From an uncultured Eubacteriales bacterium (lineage in GTDB: Bacteria; Bacillota; Clostridia; Christensenellales; CAG-138), in contig URSN01000041.1 in NCBI GenBank assembly GCA_900550525.1, forward strand, positions 1-15,619: a DNA stretch of 15,619 nt. Direction: 5' to 3'. Numbering within the stretch: position 1 is the stretch's first letter; each line of letters begins with the position of its first letter. Shown here one piece after another: positions 10,518 through 15,619 of the stretch. A program made the translations under genes and the position numbers. The notes beneath the pieces are model-generated. The model did no database searches, was not told the DNA's origin, and saw only the letters and a list, made by a program, of their open reading frames with translations.

Positions 10518-13505
10518 TTAGCCGATCAGGTAGCTGTATTCGCCGAGCACCGCGCGCAGCACCGCTTCGAGCGCGCGCGGGAGCGATGCGGGCGGATCGT
10601 TCAGGTCGATCTCGCCGTCCACGCCCTCGGCGCGCAGCAGCACGCGGCTGCCGCCCAGCGGCAGCAGGCCGGGGTTGCCGCTCTCGTCAAACGCCTCGCG
10701 CGTGGCAAAGAGCGTCAGCTTCTCCCTGTACGGCCGGCTGTCGTAGGGGCAGAAGGTCGCGCAGTTGCCGCACTCGTTGCACAGGCGGTCGACGTGCAGG
10801 ATCTGCGGCTTGTCGAGCCCCTTGACCGTGATGGCCACGTTGGCGCGGTTGGGGCACACCTGCGCGCAGCATTCGCACACCGTCGCGCAGTGCAGGCAGC
10901 GCTCCGCCTCCCTGTCCGCGCAGTCGTACCCGCGCAGCACGCCCTGCCGCGCCAGGCAGTCCGCGGCGGAAACCGCGCTAGCGGCGGGCAGCGCGTATTC
11001 GTGCTCGCCCACGATCGCGTCCGCCACGGTGCGCGCGTCCGCGATGGCCTCGACCACGGTGGCCGGGCCGCGGTGCGCGTCGCCGATGACGTACACGCCG
11101 TCCACATTCGTCTGCAGCAGGCCGTCCACCGCCGCGCGGCCGCGCGCGTCGAGCGCGATGCCGTTTTCCGCGAAGAAGGCGCCGTCCACCTGCTCGCCCA
11201 CCGCGGCGATGAGCGCCGAGCAGGGCAGCTCGGCCGTTTCGCCGGTGGCCACGGGCGCGCGCCGGCCGGAGGCGTCCGGCTCGCCCAGGCGCATCACGTC
11301 GCACACGAGCCTGCCGTCCGTCCAGGCGCGCGGCGCGAGCAGCTCGCAGAACTCCACCCCGTCGTCGAGCGCCATGCGCAGCTCCTCCTCGTCGGCGGGC
11401 ATGTAGCGGCGCGTGCGGCGGTAGACCAGCCGCACCCGGCGCACGCCCGGCACGCGCCTGGCCGTGCGCGCGGCGTCCATCGCGGTATTGCCGCCGCCGA
11501 TGACGATCACATCCTCGCCGAGCGGGGGCAGCGCGCCGGCCTTGTAGTCCGCAAGGAAGCGCAGCACGTTCATGGCCTCCCCGCCCTCCAGGCGCAGGCT
11601 GCCCGGCTTCCACGCGCCCACGGCGTAGACGACGTGCGTATAACCGTCCGCGCGCAGCGCGTCGAGCGCGGGCGCGTCCGCCCCGGCGCGCACCTCCACG
11701 CCCATGCGCTCCATGATCTGCACGTCGCGGTCGATCCCCAGCTCGCCGATGCGGAACGGCGGGATCACATACCGCACGATGCCGCCGAGCTTCTCGCGCC
11801 GCTCAAACAGCGTCACGCGCGCGCCGGCGCGGCCGAGGAAGAACGCCGCGGCCATGCCTGCCGGGCCGCCGCCGACGACGGCCACGCGCACGCCGTCGAT
11901 GGCCGGCGCGGGGTGGAGCGTGCCGATCACCTCGTCAAAGCCGCCGCGCGCGGCGGCGAGCTTCGCGTCGCGGATGTGCACGCTCTCCTCATAGTAATTG
12001 CGCGTGCACTTGTCCATGCAGCGGTGGCTGCAAATGCGGCCGGTGATGAACGGCAGCGGGTTTTTCTCAAGGATCAGCCGCAGCGCGCCGGCATGGTCGC
12101 CCTTGCCCACGAGGGCCACGTATTCCGGGATGTCCTGATGGATGGGGCAGCCGCCCGAGCACGGCGCGGTGAAGCAGTCCAGCAGCGGCACCTGCCGGGG
12201 GAGCTTGCGCGGCGGCGCGGGCTTGATCGCCTTCTCCTGCCGCACGTCGCGGCGCGCCAGCTCGGCAAGATAGCTCACCCTGCCGACCGATACGCCGTCG
12301 AACGGCCGGTAGCCGTGCGCGGCGAGCGCCTCGGCCATCTGCGTCAGGCGCTGGTAGCCGCCGGGCTTGAGGAGCGTCGTGGCCAGCGTGATGGGCCACA
12401 CGCCCGCGTCGAACAGCGGCACGATGTTGAACCGGTCGATGCCGCCGGAGAAGGAGAGGCGCAGCTTCCCGTCGAACTCGCGGCTCAGGCGGCGCGCCAT
12501 CTCGATGGTCAGCGGATAGAGCGCGCGCCCGCTCATGTACATCTCCTCGCTGGGCAGCTCCCGCCGCTTCACGTCCACCGGGAACGTGTTGGACAGCTTC
12601 AGCCCGAACGACACGCCGTTGTCCTGCGCGAGCCGGAGCAGCCGCTTGAACATGGGCACCGCATCGCGGTATTGCAGGTCCTCGTTGAAATGGTGGTCGT
12701 CAAAGGCGATGTAGTCGTAGCCCAGCGCGTCGAGCGTGCGGCGCGCAAAATCGTAGCCGAGGATGGTCGGGTTGCACTTGACGAACGTGTGCAGCTTCTT
12801 TGTCTCGATAAGATAGGAAGCGATGCGCTCGATCTCCTGCGGCGGGCAGCCGTGCAGCGTCGAGAGCGTGATGGAGGCGCACACGTGCGGGGCGATGCCG
12901 TCGAGGTAGGCCGCGTCCACGCCGGGCAGTTCGTCCAGGTGCGCCTCGGCCCACGCGCGGCAGCTCTGGAACACGGGCGTCGCGGAGGCGTCCCGCAGCC
13001 CCTCGATGAAGCGGTCGATCTTTTCGCTGGTGATGCCGGCAAAGTCATAGCCGACGCTCATGTTGAAGATGAACCCGCCCGGGTCGCCCCAGCCGAACGC
13101 GCGCGTGAGGAGCTTGAGCGCGTACCACGCCTTCACGTATTCCTCAAACGCCTCCTGCACGGTCAGCTCGGTGGACCATTCGCAGTTGTAGCACTCGTCC
13201 TCGGCGGCGATGCAGGGCTTGGGCACGCAGCGCGCGAGCTCCTCGCCGTCCATGATCTGCACGGTCTTGAGCTCGAAGAAGCGGCTGCCGGCGTAGTACG
13301 CGGCGATGAGGTTCTGCGCCATCTGCGTGTGCGGGCCGGCCGCCGGGCCAAACGGCGTCTCCAGGCGCGCGCCGAACAGCTCGAGCGACGCGCCCGGCGC
13401 GGGCCGGAACGGCCGGCGGACGCCGAACACGCTGCCGCTTTTGCGCTCGGTCAGGACCCAGCGCATGAGCTGGTCAAAGGGGATGGGGGACATATGATCG
13501 GTCAT
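10518..13505 (-). CDS. ygfK: YgfK-type iron-sulfur flavoprotein (annotated as putative selenate reductase), 995 residues
   Basis: This large cytoplasmic flavoprotein probably moves electrons between NAD(P)H, flavins, Fe-S clusters and a substrate or the hydroxylase. Residues ~40-410 form a dihydroorotate dehydrogenase-like TIM barrel (TLHGCPPQEIE near 216-226, FVKCNPT near 241-247, FSGGID near 352-357). A GltD-type module follows, with Fe-S cysteines C444, C449, C453 and C492, C496, C500. The FAD fold is GGGPAG (545-550), the NAD(P)H fold GGGNTA (670-675), and VIGDAHRGPATVVEA is near 806-820. The C-terminal ferredoxin domain has C870, C873, C877, C880/C884 and C909, C912, C915, C919. The length is typical. 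The ATG at 13505 has AAAGGAGG upstream. It lies 46 bases after ssnA and 74 before xdh. The selenate reductase label comes from E. coli phenotype work; in this setting a role in purine-type catabolism is more likely, but the exact reaction is unknown. Confidence 0.92.
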   Translation of the reverse strand: MTDHMSPIPFDQLMRWVLTERKSGSVFGVRRPFRPAPGASLELFGARLETPFGPAAGPHTQMAQNLIAAYYAGSRFFELKTVQIMDGEELARCVPKPCIAAEDECYNCEWSTELTVQEAFEEYVKAWYALKLLTRAFGWGDPGGFIFNMSVGYDFAGITSEKIDRFIEGLRDASATPVFQSCRAWAEAHLDELPGVDAAYLDGIAPHVCASITLSTLHGCPPQEIERIASYLIETKKLHTFVKCNPTILGYDFARRTLDALGYDYIAFDDHHFNEDLQYRDAVPMFKRLLRLAQDNGVSFGLKLSNTFPVDVKRRELPSEEMYMSGRALYPLTIEMARRLSREFDGKLRLSFSGGIDRFNIVPLFDAGVWPITLATTLLKPGGYQRLTQMAEALAAHGYRPFDGVSVGRVSYLAELARRDVRQEKAIKPAPPRKLPRQVPLLDCFTAPCSGGCPIHQDIPEYVALVGKGDHAGALRLILEKNPLPFITGRICSHRCMDKCTRNYYEESVHIRDAKLAAARGGFDEVIGTLHPAPAIDGVRVAVVGGGPAGMAAAFFLGRAGARVTLFERREKLGGIVRYVIPPFRIGELGIDRDVQIMERMGVEVRAGADAPALDALRADGYTHVVYAVGAWKPGSLRLEGGEAMNVLRFLADYKAGALPPLGEDVIVIGGGNTAMDAARTARRVPGVRRVRLVYRRTRRYMPADEEELRMALDDGVEFCELLAPRAWTDGRLVCDVMRLGEPDASGRRAPVATGETAELPCSALIAAVGEQVDGAFFAENGIALDARGRAAVDGLLQTNVDGVYVIGDAHRGPATVVEAIADARTVADAIVGEHEYALPAASAVSAADCLARQGVLRGYDCADREAERCLHCATVCECCAQVCPNRANVAITVKGLDKPQILHVDRLCNECGNCATFCPYDSRPYREKLTLFATREAFDESGNPGLLPLGGSRVLLRAEGVDGEIDLNDPPASLPRALEAVLRAVLGEYSYLIG

Positions 13506-13551
13506 GGGAAGCGCCTCCTTTATACCGTATACCGTGCTGCGGCGGTGCCGC

Positions 13552-14877
13552 TCAGCCGTTGATGGAAGTCCACAGCCGCTGCGCGCTCGCGCGGCACTCG
13601 GCCATGAGCGCCCGCTCGTCGATGCCCGTGAGCACCCGCTCGCGCATGAGCACCTTGCCGTTGCAGATGGTGTGCGTCACGCTCCGGCCGTTCATGCCAA
13701 AGAGGATGTGGCTGTTGGCGTTCGCGCCGTCCATGGGCGTGAGCGGGTCGTAATCGGTCACGATCACGTCGGCGTAGGCGCCGGGCCTGAGCACGCCGAC
13801 GGGCGCCTTGAGGAAGCGCCCGGCCATGGCCGCGTTGTGCTCGAACAGCATCGCCGGGATCTCGCCCCAGGCGACGGTCGGGTCGCACAGGTGGTGCTTG
13901 TGGATGATGTTGCCGACCTTGTAGCTTTCGAGCATGTCGTTGGTGTAGCCGTCGGTGCCGCGGCCCACCGTCACGCCCTCGCGCAGCATGTGCAGCACCG
14001 GGCCGCAGCCGACGGCGTTGCCCATGTTCGACTCCGGGTTGTGCACGACCATCGCGCCCGTGTCGCGCAGCAGCTGCATCTCGGCGCGGTTGATGTGCAC
14101 GCAGTGCACCGCCAGCGTCCGCTCGCCGAGCACGCCCGCGTCGCAGAACCGCTCGATGATGCGCTTGCCGTAGGTTTTGAGGCAGTGGGCAAGGTCGGCC
14201 GGGCCCTCGGCGCAGTGCACATGGTAGCCCGCGCCGTGGCGGTGCGCCTCGCAGCGGCGCAGCGTCTCGTCCGACACGGTGAACGAGGCGTGCAGGCCCA
14301 TCATGCCGTGCAGCATGTCCGAGCCCTCCTGCTGCGCGCGCAGGATGAAGCGCTCGTTTTCGAGCACGGCCTCCATGGCCTTCTTCTCGCCGTCGCGGTC
14401 GGAGACCTCGTAGCACAGGCTCGCGCGCACGCCCAGCTCCGTCGCGGCGGAGGCGATATCGTCCAGGCTCCCCGGCACGTCAAAGTAGCTCGCATGGTGG
14501 TCGAACACCGTCGTCACGCCGTTTTTGATGCAGTCGGCGTAGACCGCGAGCGCGGAGAGGCGGTTGTTCTCGTGCGTGAGGTGCCGGTCGATCTTCCACC
14601 ACTGCCCCTCGAGGATGTCGCTGAAATCCTTCGGGGCGTAGCCCCGGATCGAAAGGCCGCGCGCGAACGCGCTGTAGATGTGGTTGTGCATGTTGATCAG
14701 GCCCGGCATGATCGTGCCGCCGTGCGCGTCGATGAGCTCGGCGTCCGGATACTGCCGGCGCAGCGCCGCGCCGTCGCCCACCGCGACGATCTTCTCGCCG
14801 TCGGTCACGACCGCGCCGTTTTCAAAAAAGGCCCCCCCGTCGCGGGTGATGACTTTGCCGTTGCCGATAAAGAGCAT
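13552..14877 (-). CDS. ssnA: SsnA, amidohydrolase-family enzyme of the selenium-dependent hydroxylase cluster
   Basis: SsnA is a metal-dependent hydrolase/deaminase of the amidohydrolase superfamily, annotated as a putative selenium metabolism protein and probably acting on a purine or ring-opened N-heterocycle. The metal motif is NMHNHIYSAFARG (H64, H66). Further ligands are H219/H221 in YHVHCAEG, H258 or H261 in VHCVHI, and D309 in GTDGYTND. The family start is MLFIGNGKVITRD and the length (441 residues) is usual. A longer frame begins at GTG 14883, but AAAGGAGA ends only three bases before that GTG and nine before ATG 14877, so the ATG is preferred. It is first in the operon, 46 bases before ygfK, and reads from its own promoter. 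The exact substrate is not known from sequence. Confidence 0.9.
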   Translation of the reverse strand: MLFIGNGKVITRDGGAFFENGAVVTDGEKIVAVGDGAALRRQYPDAELIDAHGGTIMPGLINMHNHIYSAFARGLSIRGYAPKDFSDILEGQWWKIDRHLTHENNRLSALAVYADCIKNGVTTVFDHHASYFDVPGSLDDIASAATELGVRASLCYEVSDRDGEKKAMEAVLENERFILRAQQEGSDMLHGMMGLHASFTVSDETLRRCEAHRHGAGYHVHCAEGPADLAHCLKTYGKRIIERFCDAGVLGERTLAVHCVHINRAEMQLLRDTGAMVVHNPESNMGNAVGCGPVLHMLREGVTVGRGTDGYTNDMLESYKVGNIIHKHHLCDPTVAWGEIPAMLFEHNAAMAGRFLKAPVGVLRPGAYADVIVTDYDPLTPMDGANANSHILFGMNGRSVTHTICNGKVLMRERVLTGIDERALMAECRASAQRLWTSING

Positions 14878-14974
14878 AAACACGATCTCCTTTCAAAACC
14901 TGAAATGTTGGTGAAATGAAGGGCGCCGCGCCCGTTCGCCCGCGCGCTGCGGCGCGCGCTCCGGCTGTATTCCT

Positions 14975-15003
14975 ATTATATCTGCAAGCGGCGGGCGGCG
15001 CAA
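14975..15003 (-). promoter_or_regulatory. Promoter of the ssnA-ygfK-xdh operon
   Basis: On the minus strand a perfect TATAAT (14975-14980) is preceded at 17 bases by TTGCGC (14998-15003), a poor -35. The weak -35 suggests dependence on an activator. The leader of about 90 bases contains two short GC hairpins (14920-14932 and 14941-14958) but no riboswitch that I recognise; it is short for a molybdenum cofactor riboswitch. Confidence 0.6.
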
Positions 15004-15052
15004 GGGAAAGCGCCCGAAAACCTAAAATTTATTTTTGCAAACAAAAATTCTT

Positions 15053-15081
15053 TTGAAAACGGGAAAATGGTGCTGTACAAT
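15053..15081 (+). promoter_or_regulatory. Promoter of the threonine synthase-like gene
   Basis: TTGAAA (15053-15058) and TACAAT (15076-15081) are separated by 17 bases, each five of six to consensus. A second possible set, TGTACA (15074-15079) with extended -10 TGGTATGAT (15094-15102), lies just downstream. Either gives a short leader before GTG 15137. This lies in an AT-rich island (about 15025-15115) inside a GC-rich region, in the divergent gap with ssnA. Confidence 0.7.
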
Positions 15082-15091
15082 TCCTGCAAAA
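15081..15091 (+). promoter_or_regulatory. TTCCTGCAAAA motif at the transcription start region (shared with nifJ)
   Basis: The 11-base sequence abutting the -10 box is identical to 142-152 upstream of nifJ, and its core is inverted at 183-192. The position over the presumed start suggests a repressor site, but no regulator is known. Confidence 0.4.
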
Positions 15092-15136
15092 GCTGGTATG
15101 ATACTCATGTATTCCGTGAGCGGAGGGAGGGCAACT

Positions 15137-15619
15137 GTGCCAAGGATCGCCGGATACCGCTGCACGATTTGCGGCAGGGAGTTCCCGTTCGGGCCTGAAC
15201 TGATGACCTGCCCGGACTGCGGGGAAAAGGGGATACTCGACATCCTCTACGACTATGACGAGGTGGGCCGCGCGCTCACGCGCGAGTCGCTCGCCGCGTG
15301 CCGGGACAACAGCATGTGGCGCTACCGGGCGCTGCTGCCGGGGGGGGACGGCGTGGACGTTTCCCGCTTCCTGCGCATCGGCTGGTCGCCGCTGTACCGC
15401 TCGCTCTCGCTCGGGCGGGAGCTGGGGCTCAGGGCGCTGTACGTCAAGGACGACGGCATCAACCCGACCGCCTCGCTCAAGGACCGCGCGTCCGGCGTGG
15501 CGGTGGCCAAGGCCATCGAGCTGGGGTACGACCCCCTCGCCTGCTCCACCACGGGGAACGCAGCCTCCTCCTGCGCCGGCAGCGCCGCGGCCTGCCGCTG
15601 CTCGCGCGCGACCGTGAGC
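15137..15619 (+). CDS. Threonine synthase-like PLP-dependent enzyme, N-terminal 161 codons, cut off at the window end
   Basis: A fold-type II PLP enzyme of the threonine synthase family; authentic threonine synthase converts O-phosphohomoserine to threonine. A zinc-ribbon-like CxxC pair (C9, C12; C25, C28) is followed by IGWSPLYRSLSLG and the PLP lysine K115 in NPTASLKDR, then the phosphate-loop-type CSTTGNAASS. The frame is open from the start to the last base. GTG 15137 is chosen because GGAGGGAGG (15122-15130) lies six bases upstream; an in-frame ATG at 15107 would add ten residues but has no ribosome binding site. It is divergent from ssnA. It could be housekeeping threonine synthase, or a paralogue acting with the hydroxylase operon, such as a diaminopropionate ammonia-lyase-like function; the fragment cannot decide. 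No gene symbol is assigned for that reason. Confidence 0.82.
   Translation, partial: MPRIAGYRCTICGREFPFGPELMTCPDCGEKGILDILYDYDEVGRALTRESLAACRDNSMWRYRALLPGGDGVDVSRFLRIGWSPLYRSLSLGRELGLRALYVKDDGINPTASLKDRASGVAVAKAIELGYDPLACSTTGNAASSCAGSAAACRCSRATVS

Noticed and set aside
7798..10521. A 907-codon plus-strand open frame opposite xdh
   Set aside because: Antisense shadow of xdh with the same compositional character, no ribosome binding site and no recognisable domain.
10464..13562. A 1032-codon plus-strand open frame opposite ygfK, and a 471-codon one opposite ssnA (13504-14919)
   Set aside because: Shadows of genes with clear family motifs on the other strand; their starts and ends do not respect the promoters or ribosome binding sites seen.
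14884..14975. Riboswitch (molybdenum cofactor or purine type) in the ssnA leader
   Set aside because: The leader is only about 90 bases with two simple GC hairpins; I cannot identify a conserved aptamer core.
15580..15619. Frameshift in the threonine synthase-like gene near the window end
   Set aside because: The last residues (ACRCSRATV) differ from the common family pattern, but RATV fits the following strand in frame, and the other frames soon reach TGA or read no better.

Overview
This window looks like part of the chromosome of an anaerobic, high-GC member of the Bacillota (a clostridial, probably gut-type lineage). The evidence is a pyruvate:ferredoxin oxidoreductase, strong AGGAGG-type ribosome binding sites, sigma70/SigA-type promoters, short intergenic gaps and a selenium-dependent molybdenum hydroxylase operon. 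The organism is an inference; there is no rRNA or other marker gene. All genes are very GC-rich except one orphan at 4880-6331, which has visibly lower GC.

Layout. (1) 1-332: a C-rich non-coding stretch, then a perfect-consensus promoter for nifJ. (2) 333-3902 (+): nifJ, full length, but codon 98 is an amber TAG where the family has a conserved lysine. (3) 4047-4748 (-): an SGNH/GDSL hydrolase with its own terminator, promoter and a palindromic operator-like site. (4) 4880-6331 (-): a membrane-anchored protein of unknown function with lower GC, coupled to a tiny upstream reading frame. (5) 6753-7613 (-): an SPFH/prohibitin-like membrane protein with a strong intrinsic terminator. (6) 7888-14877 (-): a three-gene operon transcribed in the order ssnA, ygfK, xdh, the core of the selenium-dependent molybdenum hydroxylase system. 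(7) 15137-15619 (+): the first 161 codons of a threonine synthase-like PLP enzyme, divergent from ssnA and cut off by the window edge.

How the genes fit together. Xdh (fused 2Fe-2S and molybdopterin domains, no FAD domain), YgfK (TIM barrel, FAD/NADPH module and ferredoxin domain) and SsnA (amidohydrolase) are a known co-occurring set linked to anaerobic purine or related N-heterocycle catabolism with a labile selenium on the molybdenum cofactor. The divergent PLP enzyme may belong to the same pathway; companion genes such as selD, yqeB, yqeC, a cofactor cytidylyltransferase or a hydantoinase are not in this window. NifJ would normally supply reduced ferredoxin from pyruvate, but its amber codon leaves the activity of this copy in doubt.

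The most notable observations are the lone amber codon in an otherwise intact nifJ; an 11-base motif shared by the nifJ and threonine synthase-like promoter regions; the palindrome overlapping the -10 box of the SGNH gene; and the lower-GC orphan with its coupled mini-ORF. No CRISPR array, insertion sequence, tRNA or rRNA was seen.
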